Part shown: piece by piece, positions 14,107 to 27,276 of the stretch
Numbering within the stretch: position 1 is the first letter of the stretch
Layout: each line of letters begins with the position of its first letter
NCBI RefSeq assembly: GCF_023065955.2
Contig: NW_026622886.1
Coordinates: 14,332,001-14,396,000, forward strand
Direction of reading: 5' to 3'
DNA length: 64,000 nucleotides
DNA from: Ursus arctos
Lineage: Eukaryota; Chordata; Mammalia; Carnivora; Ursidae
Notes under the pieces: generated by a model
Seen by the model: only the letters and a program-made list of their open reading frames with translations
Told to the model about the DNA's origin: nothing
Database searches by the model: none
Program-made: the position numbers and the translations under genes

Positions 14107-14828
14107 TTTTTTTAAACTTTCACTTTAATTAGAATTAGTTAACACAAGTGTTATATTAGTTTCAGGTGTACAATATAGTGAGTGATTCAACACTTCCATA
14201 CAACACCTGGTGCTCATCTTAAGTCCACTCCCTAATTCCCATCCCCTATTTCACGCATCCCCCCAACTGCTTTCCCTCTGGTGACCACCAGTTTGTTCCC
14301 TATGAGTCTATTTCTTGGTTTCTCTATTTATCTATCTCTCCCTCTCTCTCTTTTCCCTTTGATCATTTGTTTTGTTTCCTAAATTCCACATATGAGTGAA
14401 ATCATATGGTATTTATCTTTCTCTGACTTATTTTGCTTAGCATAATACTCTCTAGCTCCAGCCATGTCGTGCAAATGGCAAGATTTCATTCTTTTTATAG
14501 CTGAGTAATATTCCATTGTATATGTATACTGCATCTTCTTTATCCATTCATCTACCAATGGACATTTGGGCTGCTTCCATCTCTTGACTATTATAAATAA
14601 TGCTACTATAAACATAGGGGTGCATGTATCCCTTTGAATTACCGTTTTAGTATTCTTTAGGTAAATACCCAGTAGTGCAATTACTGAATCACAGGGTAGT
14701 TCTATTTTCAACTTTTTGAGGAACCTCCATACTGTTTTCCACAGTGGCTGCACCAGTTTGCATTCCCACCAACAGCGCAAGAGGGTCCCATTTTCTCCAC
14801 ATTTCTCACCAACACCAGTTGTTACTTC
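14107..14828 (-). mobile_element. 5'-truncated L1 with ORF2 C-terminus
   Basis: A minus-oriented LINE-1 3' end of about 720 nt. An open frame of 133 codons at 14379..14780 gives the conserved C-terminus of ORF2 ([17 protein letters not shown], then MEYYSAIK and EKDKYHMISLICGI), which follows the reverse transcriptase and carries no catalytic motif here. The 3' UTR runs to 14107. Near-identical flanks TGATGGAAATTATTATT and TGATGAAAATTATTATT are the target-site duplication. It is 5'-truncated and therefore not mobile. Confidence 0.95.
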
Positions 14829-15361
14829 TGATGAAAATTATTATTGACTATTTAGTGCCTGCTAATAATTTTGAGTTTTCCCCCTCTTTAACCTACTGGA
14901 GAGCCACAGACAGACAAAAAAAATTTCACCTGACTTTTCCAACCCTTTTACCAACTATAATCCCTATTGATTTTTTTTTCTTAAATACATTTTAAAAGAA
15001 CTGACTTTGAACTATTTTGGGAAGTTGGCTAACATCCTTTCAAAGTAGACAAATCTACAAACAATTTAGTAGTCAAAGGGCATTCATCGAGCTTCTACAC
15101 CCCCTTCTGTCAAAAAATACCACAAAATAAGAGAAAAGTTCATGGAAACAGCATAGTCTCTAAGAGTTAGAATACAAATCCTTCAGTGTATCAGAAATGT
15201 TGATGAAACTCTGGAAATTAGGAAACAGAGTAAACTTATGAAAAACATTGCCCAAAACAGGTGCAGAGAATGCAGGATTAGGAGCAATGGAGGAAACTCC
15301 AAGTTCAGATACAAGATGCTGACAGTCTACAAGTATTCATTCAGCGGAAGCACTGTGCTAA

Positions 15362-15697
15362 GCCAGGAGTTGGCTAACTACAACATGCAGGGCAAATTCT
15401 ACCCTCTGCTGCTTATTTCTGCATGATCTGCAACCTAAGAGTGGTTTTTACATGTTTAGTGAGTGAAAAAAAGTCAATGGGTAATTATTTTGTGGTATGT
15501 AAAAGTTGTATGACATTCACATTTTAGTGTCCTTAAATAAAGTTTTATTGGAACATAGCCACACTCATTCATTTACATGCACGTCTGTTTTCACACTACA
15601 GTAGCAGTCAAATAGTTGTGACAGAGACCCTAATAGCTACAAAACCTAAAATATTAACTATCTGGCCCTTTACAAAAAGTTTGCCGTCCATCTAAGC
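15362..15697 (+). mobile_element. hAT-type DNA transposon relic
   Basis: Left end GCCAGGAGTTGGCTAACTAC, middle ATAAAGTTTTATTGGAACAT, right end TATCTGGCCCTTTACAAAAA and GTTTGCCGTCCATC. Same family as copies at 5806, 20931 and 44741. Confidence 0.7.
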
Positions 15698-17402
15698 CAT
15701 GGAGAACAGTGTATTTGCATGCAGTCCTAAGCAATAAATATAAACCAGAGTGGAAAGGCAATGCCCAGCAGGAATGGGGAGTCCCCATGCCTAGAAGATA
15801 AGGACCAAAACATTCTATCCAACCACACATCTTGTCCTTCCTCCAGATCTAAAAGCAGGCTGCACAAACACAAAGAGCGTCTCAGAGGGGTGAACAGGGA
15901 ATCTTAGAGGCTACTTAACAAAACCATTCTCCTTTCTAAAGTCACTAGAGAATTGCGTTTGTGTGAGTTTGCCTGGGAGGCAACTCTCAGTCTATTCCTA
16001 CTTTCACCTTAACTTATTAATACAAGGTTCAGGGTCAAAGTATAAGACATTGCAAGGTAAGTTCCCACAAAAGCAATTCTTTAATTATATATTCTAATGC
16101 TCATATGTATCACAATTAGAAATGAAGATACTTAGATGCCTCATTCTTTATTTTTAAAAGTGATATGACTAGTGGTTGTCATTTCTATGTGTGAAAGGGG
16201 CTGACAACCCTACTTAGTTATTAAAAAGATGGTCTATTTTGTACACAAGTGAGTATTGTTCAATAATTTTTAGTTGTCTCCTGCTTTTGTAAAGTATGTT
16301 GGTAGAGAACACCAGGAGATCATTCTGTCAAACAACCAATGGGTTTGGATTCCCATCACCTAGATTTTGTTTGTTTTTCTCTTTGTTGGTGTGTTTTTTC
16401 CCTAAACACAGAACCAACTTTTAAAACACTCATTTTCCTTGCATATGCTTTAATGCTGTCTTTGGAAAGTCATCGACAGAAGGATACAAGGAAAGACAGC
16501 ACAGAGAATAAAGTATATCTCAGGAGTCCTGACGATTTGACAACAATTCTACTCCACTCTTTCATAGCTGTGAGACCTGGACAATTTTCTGCGTGTTGGT
16601 ATCTTTATTTGCAAAAGGGAGATGATAATACCATCTACTGGAGCCATTGTAAGGATAAATGAAATAAACAGTCTATGGCAGGGATTGCTCTGCCCATAAC
16701 AGAGAGTCATTACCTTCCCCAATTGTTTGAGTCCATGAATGTGTATTTTTTCAATAACTTTAGCAATGCTAATATGAAAGGATAATTTATTGAGTGATTC
16801 ATGTATGCTTTGTTCTTTTTCCTACTGGTTTTTTTTTGGAGGGTTATCCTTTTCTTCCCACCCCACCCCCCTTTATTTTTTTTGCTTTTCTTTCCCATCC
16901 CAAGAGGGTAGCCATTTTTCTATATTCACTTGATAAAACAAAAGCTAAAGTTGTCCATCTCTAAAAAGCGATAATTCTCACATAGGGCTTTGTTTTCAAC
17001 CGCTCATCGAAAGGGTTATACTGGGTCATCTCAAAGATGATGGAGGTGGACGTCAATGCTTTTACACTGGGAAAATGAGGGGAGGGGTAAAGATGCTCTG
17101 TGTGAGCTTGATTTTGCACATCTTTAAGAGCCATTCAGACTCCCAGGTGGGCAAACTCCCAGGAACTGGAGGCTTAGGCAAACTAGAGGGTTTTTAGTCA
17201 CTACTTTCATATTTACATATTGCTTATATATTTAGTTTAAACATTTTTTCTTGTTTAAATGTAATTTTTACTGTCTTAGGTTTGTCTTGCCTCGTTGCTA
17301 TATATTTCTTTGAAATTTCAGTTTTTACCCACTGGAAATCATCCTTTTACCATTTAATTTTTCTGTATGTTCTTTTTAATACCATTTCATTGCTTCTATA
17401 TT

Positions 17403-17427
17403 TTTTAATCTTTTTTTTTTTTTTTTG
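17403..17427 (+). repeat. Poly-T run
   Basis: A T-homopolymer-rich run with a few interruptions in otherwise plain AT-rich intron sequence; no SINE head is seen next to it. Confidence 0.8.
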
Positions 17428-19032
17428 GTCTTACTGTTTTCCCTTTTTGTCTATTTTAGGTCAGTTATATAAACTGTTTCCCTGCTTTGCTTTAAAATGG
17501 TGACTAAGAGAGCTGGAATTTTGTCTGTTTTGTTCACCACTGCATCTCCTAGGCTTAGAATAGTGCCTGGCATATGGCTGGTACCTAATAATAGTTGCTG
17601 GATAAAGAACTGAATTAATGAACTCAAACTCTCAGGAGCTGGAGGCTTACTTAATTAATAGGAAGAGAGAGAGTTTTGAAGACTGCGTAGGATCAAAGTT
17701 TGGGAGGCTGGATGAACAGAAGAATAACAACAATAAAATAATAAGAATTCACCAACAAAGCAGCAATAATAATGCTTATTGAGCATTCAAGTGTGCCAGG
17801 CATAGAGCTAGATGTTTCAAAAACAATGTCTCATTTTTTTCTTCACAACTATTCAATGATAATAGGAATAATAATGGACATTTTTTGACGGTTCACCATA
17901 GGCAAGTACTGTGTTAATTGCTTTACACACATTATCTTGTTTAATCCTCCCACTAAACCCTAGGTACCTACCTCAAAGGGTGGTCCTGAAGATTAAATGA
18001 GTTATTATGGGTAAAGTCCCAGATAAAGCCTACACATAATAATCGTTAGATATATCTTATCTATCAGCAGCATCACCATCATTCCTCCTCATCTTTATTA
18101 CTATCGTCATGTTATAGGAGAAAAGTCTGAAGCCCAGGCACATTCAGTAACTTGAAACATCTGGGAAGAGAATCAGCGGTGGGAGAAGGGGGTGTTGAAA
18201 TCTGGGTTGTCTGTCATCAGAATCTGATTCCTCTTGTGATTTTTATAACACTTATTACAAGAGGCTTCCAATGCAGTGAAATAGTTTAAGCCTTACCCCC
18301 TTGCATCCCACTGTAAGATAATTTGACCAATAGAATTCAGTAGGATCATTATCAGATATTATAAAATCAGACCTCAAAATCAAATAGGATTTGAGGAAGT
18401 TTCTGTGGGAGTCAGGGCACCTCAGCCCTGACCCATAAACAAAGGGCCCATTGGAAACATTCTGCATGTACTCTACAAACCAGAATAGTTTCAACAACTA
18501 TGGAGTCTTTTCTAAGACTTCAGAACTAAGTCAGAATATGTTCAAAAGGACAAGAGGTCACCCATTTACTCATAAAATGCCTTTTAAGAATTCTACCATT
18601 CTCTTGTTGATAGGTGAAGGCTCTCCCAGCCTGGAGATGGATGTGACTGACATTGACCTGTTTGGAAATGTGGCCATTTGAAATTTCCAGTCAGATGCAG
18701 ATCAGTTTTGTTAGTTGAAGCTTGAAGTTTGAATCAAAATTCATCCACACTTGAACACATTTTCATATGCCCCGCTGAAAAGCGAGAGAAAAGAAAGCTC
18801 TTGGTGTAATCTGGTGCCGAGCAAACGGCAGTCGCTGTCAGTGCGTTATGCTTGTGTTCTTACAATTATTACTTTTAAAAATGTATTGAAATTTCTCTGA
18901 TTGATGCCATAAATGTCGACAATAAAACATTCATTAAAATTAAAATATTTCTAACAGAAACAGATATGAGACCAATGAAATCAGGATGTCTAACCATGAT
19001 CTTTGTTTTGTTTTTAAGTTTTAAAAATTTTT

Positions 19033-19083
19033 CGTGTGTGTGTGTGTGTCTGTGTGTCTGTGTGTCTGTATGTCTGTGTGTAA
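19033..19083 (+). repeat. TG / TGTC microsatellite
   Basis: A run of GT dinucleotides that turns into repeated CTGTGTGT units. Confidence 0.95.
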
Positions 19084-20930
19084 GTATCACAGGTCTGACA
19101 GACCCACAGTGAGATCCTAAAGCAAGAGAGCTGCCAGGACCTTTACATATAAAATTAAGTTAATTCTACAAAGACCCTGTGAAATAGATATTACCTTTTT
19201 TTGTAGTGTGGGGGCTCAGAGAAGCAAAATAATACTTAAACTAAGAATTGGCTGGCTGGATACCCATGGCACCTATTTCTACTCTAGTGTATGTTCTCTA
19301 TTGTAAAGGCAGGAGAATTGGACACAATCTTTCCCAGACTCCCTTGCAGCTAACATTGTGGATATGATTTAGGCTCTGCAAGACAATAACCTTGTGAGAC
19401 TGTTGTTTCTGCCGGCAAGCAGGGCTCTGGAATTGTGCTGTGGCAGCATCTTGGTTTCCAGGTGCTAGCTTCAAGGGCATCGAAAGGCAAGACACAGGGC
19501 ATCCCTCATGTGTCTATTAGATTTAGCTGGCAGCCATTGCTTTAGAGCCAGTAATTATGGTGGAGGCACCTTTCCCATGCCTAGGTGGCAGCTAAGGTGG
19601 CGTCCTTCTGGAGCCAACAGCTCTGTGTTAGCTTCCTGTTTCCCCATCTTCTTGACTGTAGCAGCTCCCTGGAAGCCCACCTCTGGGGTGTGACCCCGAG
19701 CATCTTCTTGGAGACTCAGCATCAAACCTGCTCCTCCGCCCTTCCAACTTCTCTTGTATTAATTCCTAACTGCTTGAAATTTTGGTTTCTGTTTTATTTC
19801 ACTGAACTCTGCCCAGTATATTAAGTGACATGCTTACTCAGCCAAGAATGACGGTCTAGATTCAATGCATGCCTGTGAAACCCCAAAGTCCGCACACTTC
19901 CTTTGACAGAAAGCTACAGAGTTAAGATTCATTTTGAATCTGGTAAGCACAGATATCCAAGGGGTGTGGATGGGGGACCAAGTTGGCTAAGCTGTTAGGC
20001 CTGCCTGGCATTGGGTACCGGTTCTTTCCCTTGTACTCTACCCTGTGCTCTGAACCTTCTCCCTATTCACTAAGCTAGGGTAATTTTCATTTGTTTCCTC
20101 AAGAGAACATATACAAAGCACAAAGGAGCTGATTATTGGCTTTTTAGTCACCAAAGCCTAAGCCTCAAGATCCCAGACACTAAATTTCCCCAAGTTGGGG
20201 GAGATAGACAAATAAAGAGAAAGTGAAAAGAGCCAAGACGTGTTAAGTGCATGAGAAGGCGCTGAGCTCTGTCCTTCCCTCCTTCATGCCCAGACTGCAC
20301 CCTGGGACACATGGATTGAAAGATGATAGAATCTTCACATCATTCGGGAATCCCAGGACAGAAGAGTTCTTGTGTCCTTTCCTGGAGACACCTGGAGAGA
20401 CACCTGGGGTTGCCTGCCCTCAGGGCGGCATAAGAGCAGATGAAACGGTCTCTCTGGGCAGCCAGGCAGGCCAGCACCACACTGGAGAAACATCAGGAAC
20501 CCACCCACCTGAGCCGCGGGACAGCAGGCAGGCCAGACAGGAAGGAGAAGTGCGCTCAAGGCCCCAGAAGAAGCCTCAGAGACCCTTCCCACTGGCCACT
20601 GAAGACCAGAGAGAATAATGCCCAGCAGATGCTGCACTGTGTTAACAGAGCTCCACCCGCAGCGCCCAACCCCTGCGTGACACTGCATACCCGTGAAATT
20701 GAGACAAAACCCCAGAGAAAGGTGGAGTGTTTTTTGGGGGGCAGGGGTGAGCCGAATAATCCTGAATTGAATGAAATAGAGTTTCCATGAATTCAGTCCA
20801 GCTACACAATCCAGTCCAGCTACACAAAATGAGTTTACGTGTCTCATACCCATGCCCTGAGTGTTGTACTCTCTCGCTACCCAGCTTCCAGTTAATTCTC
20901 ACACTCACCCTCCAGACTCATTGGTCTAGG

Positions 20931-21176
20931 ACACGGTCAGCAAACTACAGCTAGGCCTATGGGCCATATTCAGCCGACTGCCTGTTTTTGTTGTTGTTGT
21001 TGTTTTGTTTTGTTTTTTTAATTTCCTTGCCTATTTTTGTAGGTTAAATAAAGCCACGGCTCTGCCCCTTCTTGATGTGGGTGTGTTTGCAGAGTTGAGT
21101 AATCACAACAGAAACCGGTACGGTGCAAAGCCTGAAATATTTACTCCTCACAGAAAAAAACACTGCCAACCCCTGA
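20931..21176 (+). mobile_element. hAT-type DNA transposon relic with internal TTG repeat
   Basis: Starts ACACGGTCAGCAAACTACAG and ends CACTGCCAACCCCTGATG. A (TTG)n(TTTTG)n tract at 20984..21019 has grown inside it. Confidence 0.7.
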
Positions 21177-21734
21177 TGTGGAACACAGGCTCTTGCTGGC
21201 TCCATCTCAACTTCTCCCTGCACTCTGGTCCTTTTGCTTCCACCATGGGGGCAAAGTCTCAAGTCAGAATCAATGAAAAAGCTCCTCCTTTCTCTGCTCT
21301 TAAAAATTATATTTATACCCACATCCAGCTTTTCCTTCCTGAATTACCCCCAAGGATGGTTCTCTCTTGAGCACTTTTCTGTTCCCTTGTGTCTGATGAT
21401 CCTGCACTTTCCTAAGCCCCTCCCATCTCTGGCTTCCTTCTATATCCTTTAGGGGCGACTCTTTCCCTGCTTGCTTTTAAAGTTAATGCTTTTGGGGGTT
21501 GTCCTAGACACACTGGTTTCACTCCAGTCACCCCAGATGTCCCAGATTTTTTTCAGGAGGACCAGGTTTCACCAAATGTTCACCTGTAAGGAGGTGAGCG
21601 GGACCAGATTACTGACTTCAGGGATTTATTCCCTTGGCCCAGACAATACCAATACTTTGTCCATTGGTTTGGTCAATATTAGCCTGGAGCAAATAGCTCA
21701 AAGAGTAGAATGATCACTCAGTAGGCAAGGATTA

Positions 21735-21885
21735 AAAGACAGGGTAGTCTGGTGGTTAACCCCTGAGGCTCTGGAGTTAGACTATAAGCTGTAGATTTGA
21801 AGCTCTACCCCTAATTAGCTTGAGTAAGTTCATTAACCTCCTGTGTTGCACTTTTTTCATCTGTAAAATGGGAATGAAGTATTAG
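21735..21885 (+). mobile_element. MIR element
   Basis: Plus orientation: GTGGTTAACCCCTGAGGCTC, then TTCATCTGTAAAATGGGAAT. Confidence 0.75.
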
Positions 21886-22005
21886 AACTAATAAGTTTAC
21901 TACTGAGGTATAATAAATACATCACATAATAAAGTCTTATTCTCCTCGATCTCAGTTTTAAAAGAGATGAGTTCAACAGTTCCTCCTTCTTTTAAAAAAC
22001 AACAG

Positions 22006-22197
22006 GGGTGCCTGGATGGTGCCGGATTCTTAATTTTGACTCAGGTCATGATCTCAGGGTTGTGGGATCAAGAACCACGTCAGGCTCTGTGCTGGGCGTG
22101 GAGCTTGCTTGGGGTTCTATCTCTCTCTCCCTCTCTAACTCTCTCTTTACCCTTCCCCCCGATCGCTTTCTCTCTCCCCAAAACAAACAAAAAACCC
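22006..22197 (+). mobile_element. Older CAN-SINE
   Basis: Head GGGGTGCCTGGATGGTGC (deleted internally), then CTCAGGTCATGATCTCAGGG and a CT-rich tail ending in an A/C-rich stretch. It lies within 250 bp of the exon at 22427..22792. Confidence 0.85.
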
Positions 22198-22426
22198 ATA
22201 ATCCATAAATTTTTTTTAACCATATGTGAGGTTGTAAATAGGCAACGGTTTACTTCTATATAAGCGAAATACACTAAAAGGGTTTTCCTAGAGATTTATA
22301 GCAGGTAGGAGTGGAGGAAGAGAAAATGAGAAGTTATCTGGGAAAAGGGAAGAATCCAGTCTGAGGGATGTCAACAACCAATACGGTAAAACCTCAAGAA
22401 GAAAATGGCCAACCAGAGATGCTTAC

Positions 22427-22792
22427 CTTTGCACCCCTCACAGGTCAGCGCATTGTAATGGTACCCAGATGCTCTGTCTCCACAGACAACACACAGTTCA
22501 TCCCCTTTTATTCTCCCTGCTGACGCACCCGTTCGGGCCTTTTTCGTTACAGGAATGTCTGCTACCTCAATCTGTCCCTGGTAGAGAGTCTCCGCTGGCA
22601 TTCGCCTGAGTTCATACACTCCAGGAGAATACCACTCCTCAGGCTGCTGGGGGTAGAAGCCCAGGTTGGAGTAATAGGATGACGAGGAAATCTGTGGTTG
22701 AACTTGCGGAAAAGGAACATTGTTGTATTGTGGGTATGGTTCCACTTCTAGATTCTGTCCCAAAGGTCCTGCTGCTTGCTCTGTTAGGACAC
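22427..22792 (-). CDS. NR1H4: NR1H4 exon: N-terminal A/B region and first zinc finger
   Basis: This 366-nt exon carries residues 27 to 148 and one base of codon 149. It holds the ligand-independent activation region, rich in Tyr, Pro and Gln, then a basic stretch ([15 protein letters not shown]) and the first C4 zinc finger with Cys127, Cys130, Cys144 and Cys147. The P-box, which reads the AGGTCA half-site, begins at its end (CEGCK) and is completed in the next exon. The acceptor is TTGTTCAG|GTGTCC and the donor AAAG|GTAAGC. The finger appears identical to human; differences fall in the A/B region, e.g. GQIEVADIP where human has charged and Met variants. Both start exons join here in phase 1. 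Confidence 0.97.
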
Positions 22793-22876
22793 CTGAACAA
22801 GAGTAACAAAACTGGAATTAATGTCTAAGAAAAGATCAAAATCTAACGATATAAGAAATGACAACTTTTTTACAGC

Positions 22877-22906
22877 CAAAAAAACAAAAAACAAAAAACA
22901 AAACCC
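22877..22906 (+). repeat. AAAAAC microsatellite
   Basis: Short run of A5-6C units just before an L1-like segment. Confidence 0.85.
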
Positions 22907-23760
22907 TTTAAAAAGAATTTAATGGTGAATTACAAGCTCAGAAAACTATCTGCAACATAAAGGACAGACCAAAGACTCATACTGTGGATAGGTAAAGAGT
23001 GCTTGCAAACCAATAAGAAAAATTACAACCTCATGGGAAAAAAAAGATAAAGGATATGAATGGGCAGTTTTTAGAAATACAAACGCAAAGTGTTTTATAA
23101 ACATACAAAAATGCACTCACCTTTATCAACAATTAAATTTAAACTGCAACATAAAATATGACCATGTTCATCCTCAAATGAGTAAAGGTTAAAAATGCTA
23201 GATAGAACACCCTTGGAAAAGCAAACGTTCTCAGAGGACAATTTTTCAATATCTTTCAGCATTTGAAACTCAAATACTCTTTTAACCCAGCAATTAGATT
23301 GCAAGGAAATTTATTTTAGAGACAGGCATGTATCTGTGTGAAAGGCTTCTGTAAAGATGTCCATGTGTAGGAACATCTGTAAAAACTATAAATCAGGAAC
23401 AATTTAACTATCCATCAATAGGAGTCTGGTTAAATAAATTACATTATGTCCACGCACTGAAATACTATGTAGATATGAAACAATGATTCACATCTCTATG
23501 TACTGGTAAAGAAAGGTTTCTATTATATGATGCTATTTGAAAATATTAAATTATAGAATAATGTATATATGGGGTATTTAAGGGTATTTAAAGAACGGTG
23601 TGTGTGTGTACACGCACGTGTGCAAGGCAAATTTCTGCATGATACAAAAGAAACTGGATGATGGTGACTGGAAAGTGAGATTGTTGCATTGTTTTCTGGG
23701 GTGGGAGGTTGCACAGCTTTTATGCTGTTTGTAACCTTGCCATGTAGATTAGTATTTTAA
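22907..23760 (+). mobile_element. Old L1 fragment
   Basis: Plus-oriented diverged LINE-1 ORF2/3' material: AAACCAATAAGAAAAATTAC, later CATCAATAGGAGTCTGGTTA AATAAATTA and TACTATGTAGATATGAAACA. A TG/CA tract at 23600..23625 interrupts it. Edges are approximate. Confidence 0.6.
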
Positions 23761-23814
23761 TCATGATAAGACAAAGAAGGAGCTTTAAAAAAAAAAAGAA
23801 TGCAGTGCCTGGAA

Positions 23815-24030
23815 TTATGAGTGTGGTTCAAATCCCAGTCCTATTACTTATTTTCTGTGTGTCTTGGCAATTTATTTAATGTCTTTAGGTATCAAATTTC
23901 TCTTCATGAAACAGGGAATAATAGCTACCTCATTAGGTTAATGTAAGAATTAAACAAGATAATGCGCACCAAGCACTTTCTAAATGTTTGGCATGCAAGG
24001 AGTGCCTGATCAATTATAGTTGCTATTAAA
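23815..24030 (+). mobile_element. MIR element
   Basis: AGTGTGGTTCAAATCCCAGT, then CATGAAACAGGGAATAATAG and GCACCAAGCACTTTCTAAAT. Confidence 0.7.
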
Positions 24031-24182
24031 ATAGTAGTAATAATTAGTATTCCTACTGCCATTATTACAAAATGAGCCTTTTATCTATAAAACCTCTAGG
24101 TATTAGAAAGCTATCAGGTTGTGAAAATGCTTCTATTTCCTAGAGGTACAAACAAAGACTCTTTAGAAAATAAAAATATTTA

Positions 24183-24390
24183 GGGGCTCCTGGGTGACAC
24201 AGTCGTTAAGCGTCTGCCTTCGGCTTAGGGCATGATCCCAGAGTCCTGGGATCAAGCAAGCCCCGCATCAGGCTCCCTGCTCCACTAGGAAGCCTGCTTC
24301 TTCCTCTCCCACTCCCCTTGCTTGTGTTCCCTCTCTCGCTGGCTGTCTCTCTGTCAAATAAATAAATCTTTAAAATAAAAAAAAGAAAAG
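24183..24390 (+). mobile_element. CAN-SINE with target-site duplication
   Basis: Plus copy from GGGGCTCCTGGGTGACACAG to an A-rich tail. The 11-bp duplication AAAAATATTTA flanks it at 24172..24182 and 24391..24401. Confidence 0.97.
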
Positions 24391-25054
24391 AAAAATATTT
24401 AAACTATGTAAAACACTAAAAAATTTAATAAACATAAAGAAGACCTAGGAGAGTATACAAATGTGTCTGATTCTTCAAAGCATAGTCAGGCAATGCTCGA
24501 CTGAAATTCCAGCTCCACCTCCAATGAAGAATGGGACTTTGGGCAAATTACTGGAACTACGGATGAACCCCAGTTTTGGTGGCAGCAAGCCTGGGGTGAA
24601 AATATCTATATCAAGCGTTCTGCTGAGGACTGAATGCAATAATACATATTCACAGTTTCTCATCTGAAACCTTGGGGTCACATGTGTTTTAGAATTCAGA
24701 ACTGATAGTTTGTGTTTTAGAGCAGAATACAGTGTTATTTCTTCCCGCGAGGTCTGGGACAGAACTCAGAATCAAACACGGCAGCCTTTTCCATGGTGAA
24801 ATGTATAAATATTCATACGACACGGAATAAATAAAGGCCATAAATATCCTCACATCCATTCAGGTCAGGTTTTGCCACCAGAGACGTTTGCGTCAAACTT
24901 TGGATAAAATGTTTAGTGTGTAGAGCTTTCGGAATTTCGACCTGTCCGTTAGGGACTGTGGATTTACACATCTGTCCATTTGCAGTGCCCCCAAAATGGT
25001 TGTGGTTGTCATTGTTGCTACCACTGCTGTCAGAAAACTTTTAGAGACTCCATC

Positions 25055-25265
25055 CTAGTGCCAGGTACTTGGGTATTTTCAACTCTTTCTCACAAAATCT
25101 TCGGAGGTGGCTAACATTCATTTCCTAATTTACAAAGGAGTAGCCTGAGGCACAGAGAAGTGAGGCAACTTTACTCCTACATAGCTAAGTAGCTGAGATT
25201 TGAACTTCGACAGTTGGACTTCAAAGCTATGTGCTGAATCACTCCTCTCTGGGATCATTTCAGAT
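25055..25265 (-). mobile_element. MIR element
   Basis: Minus orientation: AGTGCCAGGTACTTGGGTAT, GAGTAGCCTGAGGCACAGAG, GCTGAGATTTGAACTTCGAC. Confidence 0.75.
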
Positions 25266-27154
25266 GCATGATGCTTTAAAGCATGAGAGTAAGTGCTTTT
25301 CTCTTCCTCCCTCTGTTCTTTAGTCGGGGAGTCCCTTCCATGCCTCTGCTTGCAAGTAAGCTGCTACCAGGTGTGTGAGGCTCCACACGATCCTACCTTT
25401 TCTCTTCCAGCTCTTTCTCACGTTTTGACTTCTCTAATCCTCAAATGTGCGTTGTTGCCTCCAGACTCAGCTGCGCTGCTTCCTGAGCCTGGAACCTTAG
25501 CCATTCGCTCACAGAGCTTCATCTCACTATTCTCCCCTTACCTATCTCTAAGTTTCCTTTGAAGTATTGTTTCTCTTGGGAAGTCTTCCCTGATTCTAGG
25601 TCCCTGGGCATCCTGAATCTCGTTACATGGTCCCTACCTATCCTCCCTGGGCTGCCCTTTGCTCGTCCGTAAAGAAAAGACTTCCTGCTAGATGACTTAC
25701 AATTCTTCTTCATATCTAAAATCTCCAGAAATATATGACCAATAGACTGCAGGCATGAGAATTCAGGGCTCTTGCACAATGGCAAAGTGGAATACATGCT
25801 CAACAAAAGTTTGTTGAAAAGAATGCTTTCTGCATTGATCCAGAAAAAGATTGTTGAAGCACCAAGTATGCACTATCTGGGCAGAAATTAACTTCCTGTC
25901 TTTTATGTCTGACTTCTCCATGTAAAACCAGCATCGAGTCAGTATATCTGACAGACATAGTTTTTGCAATGGTGCTTTGTCTTATTTCCACAAAAGGGAA
26001 GAATATGAAAAAATATGATTACAGCAAAAAGAAGAGATAAAATATAAGCAAAAGCCTGATCTATTTCATAACCACGTATGACTAAAATTTGTGGAGTGAA
26101 TAGGTTTAAAAAGAATTGAAAAGCATTAAAAACATTAGTTTCACTTACACTTATTGCTGGATTTTATTCCCCAACTGATCTTACCCCATCAATTACCTGT
26201 TCCCACCCCCGGCCCCGGATTCTCTCTGCCTCCACATCCAGCAAGGTGAAGCAACTTCCTTGAGGTCAATTAGTGACAAAATCTGGATTTTACAAAATCC
26301 AGGGAAATGTGTAATTTTTTTCTCCTCACGTGACAATTCCCAGATCTCAAAGCATTGTTTCAATAACATTGGCATTCTTGTAATCAACAGACACAATGTA
26401 GTCCCAACTGAAGTCAGATCATGGAACCAATATCATATCGATCTTTGGAATCATTTCAAGCAAAATGGAAAGCTTCCGCAAAGACACTGATAGTATTCCA
26501 TGAGAACAAGAAAACATGGTAAGAATATGAGAACAGCACATAGTATTATTAAAGAAGGCTTCTATCCTCAAAGCACACCCTCCTGTAATACCTCAGTGTC
26601 CCCACCAAATCTCCAGAGCATGCAGGCAACTCGTAATAAAAAACCCAGCCTGGTCAGCATCACCCAAAATAGTGGGATCAGAACAACTTCCATCATGAAC
26701 TATGAGACTTTGAACGACTGCCTAACATTTTTCTGTTTTAATTTCTTCTGTAAAATGGGACTTTTCAGCCTTGCTATCTCCTAAGGTAGTTCTGAATATA
26801 AAATAAAGTAGTTGAGAAAAGGTTTTGATAAGTTGGATGCCATAAAAAGACATGTTTGTTTCCTAAAGAACCTAGCAAAATCCTGATTTTAATAGTTAAA
26901 TGATAGTTAATTAGTGATTATGAACACTTAGTCTGTTTTGATCACATGAGTTATAGGATACTTCTTTCATTTATAAATATATACTGAACACTTGCTATTT
27001 TCCAGACAGTGTGCTAGGCTCTGAGGATACAGTAGTGAACAAGACAGATGGACTACAGATACAAAAGGCCCCAGTCATTCTCTATACACGTAAGCATGCG
27101 TTTTGGGGGGGGTGGACAGGGGGAGAGATATCAAGAGCTGGGACAAAGACAAGC

Positions 27155-27260
27155 AAACAAATACCAAGCCCAATGCAGGGCTCACTCTCACAACCCAGAT
27201 ATCATGACCTGAGCCAAAATCAAGAGTTGGACAATTAACCAGTGAGCCACCCAGGCACCC
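27155..27260 (-). mobile_element. Old CAN-SINE fragment
   Basis: Minus fragment ending in TGAGCCACCCAGGCACCCC, immediately followed by the target duplication of the next SINE. Confidence 0.8.
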
Positions 27261-27276
27261 CTAGGAAGAGCTTTTA

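Larger units (their letters stand above)
9264..22426 (-). other. NR1H4: 13-kb intron between the two zinc-finger exons
   Basis: The intron separates the P-box codons (AAA G|GT TTC). It holds four CAN-SINEs, a truncated L1, hAT relics, MIRs, a 138-nt GGAA tract and CA/TG repeats, listed separately. Stretches at 9715..11140, 11460..12190, 15700..17760, 18160..19030 and 21180..21730 show nothing I can name. A GC-richer part at about 20240..20800 has open frames on both strands but no recognisable protein. Confidence 0.85.

Noticed and set aside
14379..14780. 133-codon frame resembling a host gene
   Set aside because: It is the C-terminus of L1 ORF2 in a 5'-truncated copy with target-site duplications.
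20335..20853. Minus-strand open frame of 172 codons
   Set aside because: Overlaps open frames on the other strand, has no recognised domain and lies in a GC-richer intron stretch where stops are fewer.
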